DNA of 64,000 nucleotides from JBBREP01 sp963716525 (lineage in GTDB: Bacteria; Actinomycetota; Acidimicrobiia; IMCC26256; PALSA-610): NCBI GenBank assembly GCA_963716525.1, contig OY970315.1, positions 3,844,001 through 3,908,000 of the forward strand. Reading direction: 5' to 3'. A program made the position numbers and the translations under genes. The notes under the pieces are model-generated. The model saw only the letters and a program-made list of their open reading frames with translations. It made no database searches and was not told the DNA's origin. Within the stretch, counting starts at the first letter, position 1. Each line of letters starts with the position of its first letter. Shown here one piece after another: positions 36,787 through 45,424 of this stretch.

Positions 36787-36807
36787 CGGCGAGGAAGCGA
36801 ATCCGTA
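36787..36807 (+). repeat. 21-bp direct repeat, copy 2
   Basis: Identical to 36745-36765, 42 bp downstream. Confidence 0.75.
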
Positions 36808-36906
36808 GCGGAGCGAGAGAAGATCGAGCGCCAGCGAAGATCGAGCGAGCGAAGCGTGTGAGCGATCGCCGGGCCGCTCCGGGCGGTGCTGCGGTGCGCC
36901 CGTGCG

Positions 36907-38080
36907 CTACGCGAGCACCTCGACGACCGTTGCGCTCCCCATGCCGCCGCCGGCGCACATGCTGGCGACGCCGAGACCGCCGCCGCGGCGGCGCAACTCG
37001 TGCACGAGGGTCACGATCATGCGCGCGCCGGTGGCCGCCACGGGATGGCCGAGCGAGCAGCCGCTGCCGCTGACGTTGGTGATGTCGTGCGGGATGCCGA
37101 GGATCTTCGTGGTGGCGACGCACATCGACGCGAAGGCCTCGTTGATCTCGAAGAGCTGCACGTCGTGGATGTCGACGCCAGCGCGCTTGAGCGCCTTCGG
37201 GATGGCGAGTACCGGACCGAGGCCGGTCTCGGCCGGCGGCACGCCCGCCGACGCCCAACTCCTGATCACTGCGAGCGGCTGGAGGTCGTGCGCCTGGGCG
37301 TAGGCGTCGCTCACGATCACCATCGCCGCGGCGCCGTCGTTCAAGCCCGACGAGTTGCCCGCGGTGATCGGGAACCCCTCGATCTCGGGGTGGAGCGGCT
37401 TCAGCGCGCCGAGCCTCTCCATCGACGTCTCGCGCGGGTGCTCGTCGCGCGCGAAAGGTGATCGTCGTGCCGTCACGCTGCGGCACCTCGATCGGGAAGA
37501 TCTCGTCCTCGAAGCGCCCTTCGGCGATCGCCGCGAGCGCCCGCTGGTGTGACGTGCACGCCCAGAAGTCCATCTGCTCGCGGGTGACGTCGGCCTTCTT
37601 CGCCGCGTTCCACCCCACGGTGATCGACATGTCGAACGCAGGGGCGTCGGGCGTCTCGGGATGGCTCGGCGACATCCACTGCTTGTACTCGTCGGTAAAG
37701 GGTACGCGCTTCATGGTGGTGGGCGAGGTCGACAGCGACTCGGCGCCGCCGGCGATCACGACTTCGTCCATGCCGGCGCGGATGCTGCCGGCCGCTGTCT
37801 GCACCGCCGCCATCCCCGACGCGCAGTGGCGGTTGTGCGCCACACCGGGCACGTGCACGAGGCCGGTCTCGATCGCGGCGTAGCGGGCGATGTCGCCGCC
37901 GCCCTGGAGCACCTCGCCGAGCACGATGTCGTCGACATCGTCGGCCGCGGCGCCACTTCGCGCGAGCGCTTCGGTGACCACACGCGCTGCGAGGTCGAAC
38001 ACGCTCACGTCGACGAGCGTGCCCTTGCGGGCCGTGCCGATGGGCGTGCGGCAGGCCGAGACGATCACGGCGTCGGGCAT
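36907..38080 (-). CDS. Acetyl-CoA acyltransferase (thiolase), one frameshift
   Basis: About 390 residues. Nucleophile Cys in NRHCASGMAAVQTAAGS, then FEINEAFASMCVATT, the catalytic His in CSLGHPVAATGARM and the second Cys in ASMCAGGGMGSA: a complete degradative thiolase. It cleaves 3-ketoacyl-CoA with CoA (or condenses acetyl-CoA). The frame changes near 37458 at a T3/A3 run; removing one base joins GTTIT to FARDEHPRETSMERL. Start ATG 38080 (MPDAVIVSACRTPIGTARKG). Stands alone, separated from the Tad operon by a strong hairpin. Confidence 0.85.
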
Positions 38081-38126
38081 GGTGCGAACTCCTTCGTTGC
38101 GCAGGAGCAGCGAAGCTACCGCCACC

Positions 38127-38178
38127 CCCCGTTGTCCCACCAAAGGCCAACACGTTGGCTCCTGGTGGGACAACGGGG
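38127..38178 (-). terminator. Long nested hairpin closing the Tad operon
   Basis: CCCCGTTGTCCCACCA (38127-38142) pairs exactly with TGGTGGGACAACGGGG (38163-38178); the 20-base loop holds a second inverted repeat, GCCAAC/GTTGGC. On the minus strand it begins four bases past the stop of the last pilus gene. There is no T-run, as is common for actinobacterial terminators. It could also shield the thiolase promoter. Confidence 0.65.
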
Positions 38179-38181
38179 TGG

Positions 38182-38604
38182 TCAGGGGACGCGGCGGGGG
38201 GCCGCGGTCGCGGTGACCTTCACCGGGATCGCGTCGTGCACGCCGAGCAGCGCGAGCAGCCCCACGTCGACGGCGCCACCGAGCGTCACGCGCACATTCG
38301 TGCCGTCGGTGTCGATCTCGGCGCTGGTGATCATCGACGCGTCGTGCTCGCGGTCGAGCTCGGTCGACGCGAGCGCACGGGCGCGCGCCGGGTCGAGCGC
38401 CAGCTCGCCCCGGCGCAGCGCCGCTTCGTCGATCCCGTTCGCGCCGGCCACCGCGGAGGCGTCGGCCATCGCCGCGAGCGAGCGGCGCACCGAGAGCACG
38501 CGCCAGAAGTCCACCGACAGCGCGCCGAGCATCAGCACGGCCACACAGAGGCCGAGCACGAGCAGGGTCATCGACCCGCGCTCCGATCGCCAGGCCGGCG
38601 GCAC
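38182..38604 (-). CDS. TadG/Rv3654c-like pilus-assembly protein
   Basis: A 140-residue protein. RSERGSMTLLVLGLCVAVLMLGALSVD is a prepilin-like N-terminus (Gly before the helix) followed by DFWRVLSVRRSLAAMADASAVAGANGID, the conserved TadG/TadE-like element of the actinobacterial helicase/secretion neighbourhood. One membrane helix with an extracytoplasmic C-terminal domain. GTG 38604 begins one base after the previous stop. Last gene of the pilus operon. Confidence 0.75.
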   Translation of the reverse strand: MPPAWRSERGSMTLLVLGLCVAVLMLGALSVDFWRVLSVRRSLAAMADASAVAGANGIDEAALRRGELALDPARARALASTELDREHDASMITSAEIDTDGTNVRVTLGGAVDVGLLALLGVHDAIPVKVTATAAPRRVP

Positions 38605-38605
38605 C

Positions 38606-39007
38606 TCACCGGCTCCGGTAGTCGTCGATGCGCACCGCGTAGGTGGTGGTCCACGACCATGCGCCGGCATCGCCGATCACGGGGAGGTGGAGCGCGGGCA
38701 TGACAATGGCGACGCGCGCCACCGCCTGGCCGCCACGGCCCGCGTCGACCTGCACCGCGGCCGAGACCTCCTGGCGCGGGACGCCGTAGTCACGGGCCAC
38801 CGACTCGACGACGCCCTCCACAACGCTGCCGTCGGTGACCGGCCAGCGCGCCGCTGCGGCACGCGCCGCCTCCCGGGCGATCACGGTGGCCGCGTGGCGG
38901 CGCTCGCTCCACACGGGTACCGAGGCCACGAGCACCACGGTGGGCACGAAGAGCAGCGCGATCGCGGCCGTGAGCTCCACCGCGACGAACCCGCGGGCCC
39001 GGCTCAC
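38606..39007 (-). CDS. TadE-like pilus-assembly protein
   Basis: A 133-residue protein with SRARGFVAVELTAAIALLFVP, a TadE prepilin-like leader: Gly, then a helix with Glu at +5. The remainder is a short extracytoplasmic domain (AATVIAREAARAAAARWP and YAVRIDDY). GTG 39007 overlaps the upstream stop as GTGA. Probably a minor pseudopilin. Confidence 0.7.
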   Translation of the reverse strand: MSRARGFVAVELTAAIALLFVPTVVLVASVPVWSERRHAATVIAREAARAAAARWPVTDGSVVEGVVESVARDYGVPRQEVSAAVQVDAGRGGQAVARVAIVMPALHLPVIGDAGAWSWTTTYAVRIDDYRSR

Positions 39008-39411
39008 GGCGGGCCCTCCTGCCGCGCCTCGGCGTGCAACGTGAACGACCAGGGCGGGAGGCCACCGACGAACGCCGGCAAGGAAACGCCGGCGTCGGCG
39101 GTGACCGTGCCGTCTCGCACGCCGCAACGGATGGTGACCGCACGGGCGAAGACGCCGCGCACGAGCCCGTGGAGCGTGTCGCTCGCCCGCGCCGCGCAGT
39201 CGCCGGCGGTGCCGCCGAGCGGGGCCGCGGCCCGCACGCCTTCGTCGAGCGCGTCGCGCACGGCCGCCCGCACGTAGACGTCGACGAGCAGGTTCGCGGC
39301 GAACACGAGCAACACGAGCGCGAGCGCGCTTGCCGCGACGTACTGCAGCGTGATCATGCCCTCTTCTTCATGGGCAGGCGCGCCGCCCGCAGGACCGTGC
39401 ACGAGCACCAC
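39004..39411 (-). CDS. TadE/Rv3655c-like minor pseudopilin
   Basis: A 135-residue protein. The pre-peptide ends HEEEG, then MITLQYVAASALALVLLVFA forms the helix, as in prepilin-peptidase substrates. VRAAVRDALDEGVRAAAPLG and two cysteines (GDCAARAS, IRCGV) follow. GTG 39411 chosen; it lies 7 bp after the pilin stop. Same operon. Confidence 0.65.
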   Translation of the reverse strand: MVLVHGPAGGAPAHEEEGMITLQYVAASALALVLLVFAANLLVDVYVRAAVRDALDEGVRAAAPLGGTAGDCAARASDTLHGLVRGVFARAVTIRCGVRDGTVTADAGVSLPAFVGGLPPWSFTLHAEARQEGPP

Positions 39412-39418
39412 GCGTGCC

Positions 39419-39613
39419 TCAGCCGATGACCTTGCTCGTGATCCACTGGACGATGTTCAGACCGAGGGCCTGGAGCGCGCCCCAGATGACGACGAGCGCA
39501 GCGATGCCGAGCGCGGCGTTGCCGAGCAGCTCGGCGGTCGCCATGCCGCCCTCGCCGCGCCGGCGGCGCGCCCGTGTCGCGCACCAAATCTGCAACGTGA
39601 TGAGTGTGTGCAT
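39419..39613 (-). CDS. Flp-like small pilin (DUF4244-type)
   Basis: A 64-residue protein: basic leader ATRARRRRGEGG, then MATAELLGNAALGIAALVVI with Glu at +5 after the probable cleavage Gly, and a short tail. This is the size and layout of the major Flp/Tad pilin in actinobacteria. ATG 39613 has GGGAGG upstream, the strongest ribosome-binding site in the operon, consistent with high expression. Confidence 0.75.
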   Translation of the reverse strand: MHTLITLQIWCATRARRRRGEGGMATAELLGNAALGIAALVVIWGALQALGLNIVQWITSKVIG

Positions 39614-39634
39614 GAATACCTCCCAGGTGATGGA

Positions 39635-40567
39635 TCAACGGTTACCGAGAACGATGGCCGGGAGCGGCGCGACCACGAAGAGGAGCATGATCGGGGCGAG
39701 GATGCCGATGGTGGGAGCGAGCATGCCCGCGCGGCGCCGCACGGCGGTCTTGCGGAGCGCCTCGCGCCGGGCGTCGCGCAGGTCGTCGCCGATGGTGAGC
39801 AGCGCGGCCGCGAGATCGCTGCCGCGCTCCACCGACGTCGCGATCAGCCGGTACGTGCGGGCCGCGTCGCGGCACGGCGTGAGCTCGGCCGCGCGCCGGA
39901 ACGCATCCGACTCGCGCGCACCGCTGCGGATCCACGTGAGCGTCGCGTCGAGCTCCTCGACAAGGGCTCCCTGACCGCGATCGACGAGCCGCTGCACCGA
40001 CTGCACCGCGCCGGAACCAGATCGCACGTGCATCGCGAGCAGCTGGTTGACGGTGGCGAGCTCGAGCTCCATGCGTTCGGTACGGCGGGCGATCGCGCGG
40101 TCGAGATCGCCGCGCACGCGCGCGGCCCCCGCGACGAAACCCGCGCCGGCCAGCCCGAGCACCATTGCCGGCGCCGGCAGGAACACGACGGCCGCCGCCC
40201 CGAGCAGCAACGCGAACCTCGCACCGCGTGCCACCTGAGCGACGCGGTGCTCGGCGACGCTGATGTCGCTCCGGCCGGCATGGAAGAGGCGCAACTCGAT
40301 CGCCTCGTCACTGCGTGATTCGACGACGGCGCCGAGGCGGCGGGCCAGTGCCCGCAGCGGTCCGATCCACACCGCGGCGACGCCATGCCCGCCCGCGGTC
40401 CCGGCGAGGGCACGCGCCGGATCGGGGGCGAGCCCGAGGCCGCTACGCGCGGCCGCGGTGTACGGGCGGACGCGCGCGGCGAGCCGCGGGCGACCGGGCA
40501 CCACCGCACCCGCCAGCGCGCCCGCGGCGATCGCCACGCACACGGCTGCCGGTAACCCGCCGGTCAC
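39635..40567 (-). CDS. tadC: TadC-like type II secretion F-domain protein
   Basis: A 310-residue inner-membrane platform protein. The cytosolic F domain includes MELELATVNQLLAMHVRSGS, VEELDATLTWIRSG and RRAGMLAPTIGILAPIMLLF with C-terminal helices. GTG 40567 overlaps the TadB stop (GTGA). It forms the pilus platform with TadB. Confidence 0.8.
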   Translation of the reverse strand: MTGGLPAAVCVAIAAGALAGAVVPGRPRLAARVRPYTAAARSGLGLAPDPARALAGTAGGHGVAAVWIGPLRALARRLGAVVESRSDEAIELRLFHAGRSDISVAEHRVAQVARGARFALLLGAAAVVFLPAPAMVLGLAGAGFVAGAARVRGDLDRAIARRTERMELELATVNQLLAMHVRSGSGAVQSVQRLVDRGQGALVEELDATLTWIRSGARESDAFRRAAELTPCRDAARTYRLIATSVERGSDLAAALLTIGDDLRDARREALRKTAVRRRAGMLAPTIGILAPIMLLFVVAPLPAIVLGNR

Positions 40568-41448
40568 GAAGGGCCTCCCGCGAACAGGCGCGGCTCGGTG
40601 GGTAGCCGGCCGAGGCGCGCGATCCAGGCACTGCCGGCAGCGCTCATCACCGCCCCGACGACGACCACGACCAGCCCGGCCGGAGTGCGGTAGAAGTCGC
40701 GAAACGGCCCGTGCGCGAGGTCGAGCACGAGCAGCACGAACCACGGCAACGCGACAACGGCGCGCGCGTTGAGCCGGCTCTCGAGGATGTCGGTGTCGAG
40801 CGCGTCGAGCAGCTTCGCGTCGGCGGCGATCGCCGCGGCGAGCTCCTCGAGGATCGTGCGCACGATCCCGCCGCCCCGCTCGGACGCCAGCACGAGCACC
40901 TCGATCACGCGGTCGCTCACCGGGTCGGCGAGCTCGGCCCGGACGATCTCCAGCGCGCCGCGCGTGCCCATCGCGCGGCCGAGCGAGGGGTAGCGGACCA
41001 GCGCGGCACGCACCGGCTCCGGCCCGCGTTCGGCCAGCTCCACGAGGCCCTGGTGGATCGACAGCCCCGCGGCCGTGGCCGCGACGAGGTCGCGCAACGC
41101 GTCGGGCCAGGCGCGCTGGACCACTGCGAGACGGCGGGTGCGCCGGCGCCCGTAGTACGAGCGGGGCGCGAGCGTGGCCATCGCCGCGGGCACGGACGCG
41201 AGCACCGGGCCCACGAGGGCACCGAGCACAACGAATGCTGCGAGACCGGCGAGCAACGACGCGCCGGCGAACTGCGCGGGCGTCACACCGAGCCCGGCTT
41301 GCTGCAACCAGGCGTGCCCGCCGGTTCGCGGCCGGGCGCTCGGCGACCGTGACACCCGCACGCGCGGCAGCGGCAGCCGCACGCCGGCGGCAAGTGCCAC
41401 CGCGGCGGCGCACGTCCATCCGACCGCGACGGCGGCGCCCACCCTCAT
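40564..41448 (-). CDS. tadB: TadB-like type II secretion F-domain protein
   Basis: A 294-residue protein with two N-terminal helices, an F domain (WPDALRDLVAATAAGLSIHQ, GLVELAERGPEPVRAAL, ASERGGGIVRTILEELAAAI) and two C-terminal helices. ATG 41448 overlaps the CpaF stop (ATGA). Platform partner of TadC. Confidence 0.8.
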   Translation of the reverse strand: MRVGAAVAVGWTCAAAVALAAGVRLPLPRVRVSRSPSARPRTGGHAWLQQAGLGVTPAQFAGASLLAGLAAFVVLGALVGPVLASVPAAMATLAPRSYYGRRRTRRLAVVQRAWPDALRDLVAATAAGLSIHQGLVELAERGPEPVRAALVRYPSLGRAMGTRGALEIVRAELADPVSDRVIEVLVLASERGGGIVRTILEELAAAIAADAKLLDALDTDILESRLNARAVVALPWFVLLVLDLAHGPFRDFYRTPAGLVVVVVGAVMSAAGSAWIARLGRLPTEPRLFAGGPS

Positions 41449-42794
41449 GGCGCGCCACCCGTGCCACCGGCGAGCAGGCTGCGCAGCGCACCGACCCGGG
41501 CGGCGGCGCGGTCGACGCGCGCTTCGAGGCGCGCCGGCACCGCGCCGGTCCAGGCGAGCGGCCGCCCGAGACGCTCGCGCACGAACACCGGCTCGCAGGT
41601 GAACCCGTCACCGAGCGACGGCGCGACCGCCACGATCTCGGTGACCTGCCGCCGCGCGCGCCCGGCGTCGCCACCCGCCTGGCTGTCGTCGCGATCCACG
41701 TGCACCACGACATCGAGCGCCTCGGAGAACACCTTGCGCACCACCCGCTCGGTCACGTTCTCCCCCGCCATCAACGCCGCGTTCACGAGCGCGTCGAGCG
41801 CGTCGGTGGCACCGTTCGCGTGCACGGTGCAACAGAATCCGCAGCCGGCGTTCATCGCCCTCGTGAGCTCGAACGCCTCCGCGCCGCGCACCTCACCCAC
41901 AACGATCCGGTCGGGGCGCATCGCGAGCGAGAAGCGGACGAGGGCACGGAGGTCGATCGCGCCGGTGCCGTCGAGACCCGGCGGCCGCACCTCGTAATAG
42001 GCGCCGTGCGCGAATGGCACGGAGAGCTCGCGGATCTCCTCGCAACACCGGATGCAGTGGTGCGCCGGTGCCGCCGCGAGCAGCGCGGCAAGCAGCGTGG
42101 TCTTGCCCGCGCCCGGTTCCCCCGACACCACGATCCGGCTGCGCATCCGCATCACGGCACGCAGGAAGTCGGCCGCCTCCCCCGTCAACGAGTCGCGCCG
42201 TACGAGACCCTCGAGCGCGACGTGGCGCACGACATAGCGCCGCAACGTGGCCGAGAGCCGGTCGGCGATCGGCGGGATCGCGGCGGTGAGCCGCGCCGCG
42301 CCGTCGAGCACGCGGGCCTGCACAAGGGGGTATTGCGCGGTCGAGCTGGCGGTCGGACGGCGCTAGCAGCCGCTCGACCACCCTGCGGTTCTCCTCCTCG
42401 TTCGTCGGCTCGGCGAGTCCCCGCAACGCACCGTCGCCGTCGAGGTACGCGATGCGGGCTCCGTCGATGAACACCTCCTCGACGTCGGGACCGCGAGCAG
42501 GTCGGTGAGCGGACCGAGGTCGGCGATCGAGCGCACGACGCGCTCCACGAGCGCGCCGGGATCGGCGAGCCGGCGTCCCTCTCCGCGCTGGGCGCGCCGC
42601 TGATGGTCGTCGACGGCCCGCTGCACCTCGGCGCGCACTTCGGTGAGATCGCGATCGGGCCGCAGGCGCCGGCGCTCGATCACGTGCAGCACGTCGCGCC
42701 GGATCGCGTCGTAGGCGTCGGGGCTTTCGGCGTGGGCGCGGCGAACCGTGGTGCGGTCGCCGGGCGCGAGCACGTCATGCGTGTCGCCCGTCAC
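41445..42794 (-). CDS. cpaF: CpaF/TadA pilus ATPase, two compensating frameshifts
   Basis: 449 residues after correction. Walker A is VVSGEPGAGKTTLL at about residues 225-232; the His and Asp boxes include RCCEEIRELSVPFAHG and ALVRFSLAMRPDRIVVGEVR, and HANGATDALDALVNAALMAG is also typical. It powers pilin polymerisation. The frame is lost near 42487 (one C missing from the C3 run before GACGTCGAGG) and returns near 42330 (a C5 run that reads correctly as C4). GTG 42794 overlaps the CpaE/Ssd stop. Confidence 0.85.
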
Positions 42795-43961
42795 GACGCG
42801 GCCACCTCGGTGTCGCCGCGCATCGACGCCGCGATGCGCGCCGCGGCTCCGGCGACCGCCTTCGTGAACGGGCCGCGCCCGACGAGCGCGCCCTGCCAGC
42901 CCGCCGCGCGCACCCGCTCGTCGTCGGGCAGCTGCGCGAAGGATCGCGGCCGGTACGAGCGCAAGACCTCGTTCGCGAGCTCGGCGCGCCGGAACGCGCC
43001 GCCTCGCGAACGGTTCAGCACGATGTGCGCGGCGTCGGCCGGGCGCAGCGGCCGCACGTCGGCCAGCCAATCGAGCAACCGCACCACGCCGAGTGGAGAC
43101 GCCGACCCGACCGCGACGATCGCGTCGGCCTCGGCGACGAGTGCCCGGGTGACCGCGTAGCGGCCCCGCGCCGTGCCGCCGACGTCGTCGAGTGTGGGTG
43201 CGGTGTCGAGCACCACCGGACCGAGCGCGCAGCACCCGTGCACCGCGCGCAACAGCTCCGATGGCCGCACGTCGAGCCACGCAACGGCGCGCGGCGCGCC
43301 GCACAACACACCTCCCGCGATTCCCTCGACCCGCTGCAGCGCGAGATCGACGCGTCCCTCGCCGAACTCGACGGCGTCGATCGCGGCGCGCACGTTCGGC
43401 TCGAGCGGCAACCCGAGGCGCGGAGCGACGGCCGGCGCCACCTCGTCGGCGTCGACGAGCACCGCGCGCGCCGACGCGCGCGAGCTCGATCGCCACCTCG
43501 GTACGACCCGTGCCCGCCGGGCCGCACACCGCGATGCACGGGTGCGCACGGCCTGGAGCCGGCGGTTCGTGCCGGGCCGCCCGGCCCTCCACCGCGGCTC
43601 CGGTTCGCGGCCATGCCGCCTCGATCGCGGCGAGCGCGTCGACGTACTCCCACGGAGCGGCATCGGAGTGCACGACCCCGTCGACACCGCAATCTTCGAG
43701 CACGTCGACCGCACCGCGCTCCTCGCGGTCGGCGACGCCGAGCACACCCCGGCCGAGCCCATGCAGCTCGGCGACGAGGCCGGGTGTGAGCGCCGGCCAC
43801 CGCCAGCTTGCGACGAGCACGTCGAACCGCTCGTGGAGTGCCATCGCCGGATCGACGACGAGATGCAGCACCCGTGCTCCGCCATGATCGGCAAGGTGGC
43901 GGTGGAGCTCCTCCACCCACGCGTCGGGTGTGAACACCAGCGCGAGATCGAGCTCAGCCAC
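42791..43961 (-). CDS. CpaE/Ssd-like ParA-family ATPase of the Tad locus, one frameshift
   Basis: 389 residues after removing one base near 43470. The N-terminal half is a receiver-like domain (LALVFTPDAWVEELHRHLAD). The ATPase begins HPCIAVCGPAGTGRTEVAIE, a Walker A-like loop with Arg where canonical ParA has Lys, then VLVDADEVAPAVAPRLGL, VVLDTAPTLDD and AHIVLNRSRGGAFRR. Actinobacterial homologues (Rv3660c/Ssd) direct the pilus machine or division. GTG 43961 overlaps the upstream SAF-domain gene by 8 bp. Confidence 0.75.
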
Positions 43962-44682
43962 CGCGCACCTCCGGCGAAGCGACCGAACCGGCGGAACCCG
44001 GGAGCGGGTAGCGCGCCGCGTGCACGAGCGGCGTCGTGCCCGTGGCGTTCACCACCACCACACGCGCGTTCGCGAGCGCACCGGCGAGCCGCAGCGCGTC
44101 GTCGGCGGACACCGACACCGTGATCACAATGCGGCCGTCGTTCGTGTGCAACGGTCCGCTCGCGCTCGATTCGGTGCCGGCTGCGAGCACGGGTGCATCG
44201 ACGAGCACGTAACCGGCCTGTGTGCCGTCGTGCGCGACGCCCACCACGTCGATCCGGTCGCCCGCGCCGATCGCGCCCGCAACCGCGTCGGCCGCGTCGA
44301 CGGAAAAGCTGACCGCCCGAGCGCGGCGCGGTGCCGCGGCGCGCGCGAGATCCGATGCGCGCAACGGATCGCCCCGCCGCACCGGCGCATTGACGATGGC
44401 GCCGGCGAGTTGCGCGCCGCTTCCGGCGCGCAACAGCGACGCAAGCCCGGTGCCGTCGCCGTGCAGCACCGCGGTGCGTACGTCAGCCGGGCTGAAGGGC
44501 GCACCGACGCGGAGGTCGTGCGCGGCCACGAGGACGCGCACCTCACGCGAGTCGGCGCGCAGCGCGGCGAGCGTGAGCACCCCACCGAGCAGGCCGGCGA
44601 GCGCCACCACGACGTGCGCGCCGGACACCCGCCCGAACCATCGAATCCGCGCCGGGACCGCGCCCGACCGCCCCACAGTCAC
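43954..44682 (-). CDS. SAF-domain (CpaB/RcpC-like) pilus-assembly protein
   Basis: A 242-residue protein: one N-terminal helix (AHVVVALAGLLGGVLTLAAL), then a SAF domain (VRVLVAAHDLRVGAPFSPAD and IVNAPVRRGDPLRASDLARA) and RcpC-like beta domain (GDRIDVVGVAHDGTQ). It probably lies outside the membrane and shapes the Tad pore or cell-wall passage. GTG 44682 with GGAGGACAA before it. First certain gene of the operon. Confidence 0.75.
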   Translation of the reverse strand: MTVGRSGAVPARIRWFGRVSGAHVVVALAGLLGGVLTLAALRADSREVRVLVAAHDLRVGAPFSPADVRTAVLHGDGTGLASLLRAGSGAQLAGAIVNAPVRRGDPLRASDLARAAAPRRARAVSFSVDAADAVAGAIGAGDRIDVVGVAHDGTQAGYVLVDAPVLAAGTESSASGPLHTNDGRIVITVSVSADDALRLAGALANARVVVVNATGTTPLVHAARYPLPGSAGSVASPEVRGG

Positions 44683-44843
44683 ACTTGTCCTCCGGATGCC
44701 AACCGGTGATTGACCCTGCGGCCATCGTGAACCCCCGCTTCTCGCAGCGCACGGATGATTCGCTCGCGATGTGACGTTTCGCGCAGGTGCGCGCGGTGTG
44801 CGCGCCGGGCGGCGCCGAATCCAGCCCTCGCCGCGCCGGCCAT
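44679..44843 (-). CDS. Possible small ORF ahead of the Tad operon
   Basis: A 54-codon open frame (ATG 44843) whose stop overlaps the SAF-gene start as GTGA and whose last codons contain that gene's ribosome-binding site. This pattern matches true coupling in this genome. Third-position GC is lower than in neighbouring genes and I recognise no motif beyond a basic helix (HRERIIRALREAGVH). It may be a leader peptide or nothing. Confidence 0.25.
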   Translation of the reverse strand: MAGAARAGFGAARRAHRAHLRETSHRERIIRALREAGVHDGRRVNHRLASGGQV

Positions 44844-44858
44844 GGCGAGGTGCGTGCC

Positions 44859-44894
44859 GGTCAACGCGGCGGTCAACGCGGCGGTCAACGCGGC
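44859..44894 (+). repeat. Three 12-bp tandem repeats
   Basis: GGTCAACGCGGC repeats exactly at 44859, 44871 and 44883; a fourth copy starts at 44895 and diverges after GGTCA. Spacing of 12 bp is close to one helical turn. Confidence 0.8.
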
Positions 44895-44913
44895 GGTCAG
44901 ACGGGTGGTGGCT

Positions 44914-44939
44914 CAGAGTGTAACAGAGTGTGGTACATT
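44914..44939 (+). promoter_or_regulatory. Probable promoter with 10-bp-spaced direct repeats
   Basis: CAGAGTGT occurs at 44914-44921 and 44924-44931, then TACATT at 44934-44939 as a -10-like box. Direct repeats one turn apart are the known binding mode of BldC-type proteins, and the gene 125 bp downstream encodes a BldC-like protein, so autoregulation is possible. Confidence 0.45.
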
Positions 44940-45064
44940 GTGTCCAGACGCGCCAGTGCGCGCATGCGGTCCGCGGCCCCGTCCGAGCCCGGCGGTACGC
45001 TCGGGTCCGCCGACCGCCCGCGATGCGGGCATCCCGGCGAGCAGCGAGGGAAGGCCGCCGGCCC

Positions 45065-45424
45065 GTGAGCGCAGCAGCGAACAAGGCAAGCGAGACGCAG
45101 AACGAGCCGAGGGGCGCCAGTGGCGGCCGCGGTGGTCGCGGCGGCGCGGGAGCACCGCCGGAGGAAGGGCCCCGGCCCGGGCGCGGCGACGACTGGCCGC
45201 CGATTCTCGACACTGCGCTCGCCGCCGAGCTGCTCCAGGTGCACGTCGAGTACCTCCGGCGCATGGTGCGCGAAGGTCGTATCCCCGCGCACCGCTTCCC
45301 CGGCGGGCGCGAGATCCGCTTCCTGCGCGACGAGCTGATCGCATGGGTCGGCAACCAGCCCGGGCACGACCGATCGCCGTCGGCCACGCGCGACGACGGC
45401 GGGGACACCGATGGCGACCACTGA
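45065..45424 (+). CDS. BldC-like MerR-fold DNA-binding protein
   Basis: A 119-residue protein. A disordered Gly/Arg-rich N-terminus (about 50 residues) precedes a compact winged HTH: LDTALAAELLQVHVEYLRRM, VREGRIPAHRFPGGREIRFL and RDELIAWVG, the excisionase/BldC arrangement. There is no effector domain. BldC proteins bind direct repeats cooperatively and often control development. Here it faces the Tad pilus operon, a likely target. GTG 45065; its end overlaps the SDR gene by 14 bp. Confidence 0.75.
   Translation: MSAAANKASETQNEPRGASGGRGGRGGAGAPPEEGPRPGRGDDWPPILDTALAAELLQVHVEYLRRMVREGRIPAHRFPGGREIRFLRDELIAWVGNQPGHDRSPSATRDDGGDTDGDH

Larger units (their letters stand above)
44844..45064. other. 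Gene-free divergent region between the Tad operon and the BldC-like gene
   Basis: With the doubtful small frame at 44679-44843 it makes a gap of 382 bp. It holds a 12-bp tandem repeat (44859-44894), a 10-bp-spaced direct repeat and a TACATT box (44914-44939). Bases 44940-45064 show nothing more than a GGAAGG ribosome-binding site near the GTG. Confidence 0.7.

Noticed and set aside
44859..44894. CRISPR-like array
   Set aside because: Units are 12 bp with no spacers and no cas genes in the window.
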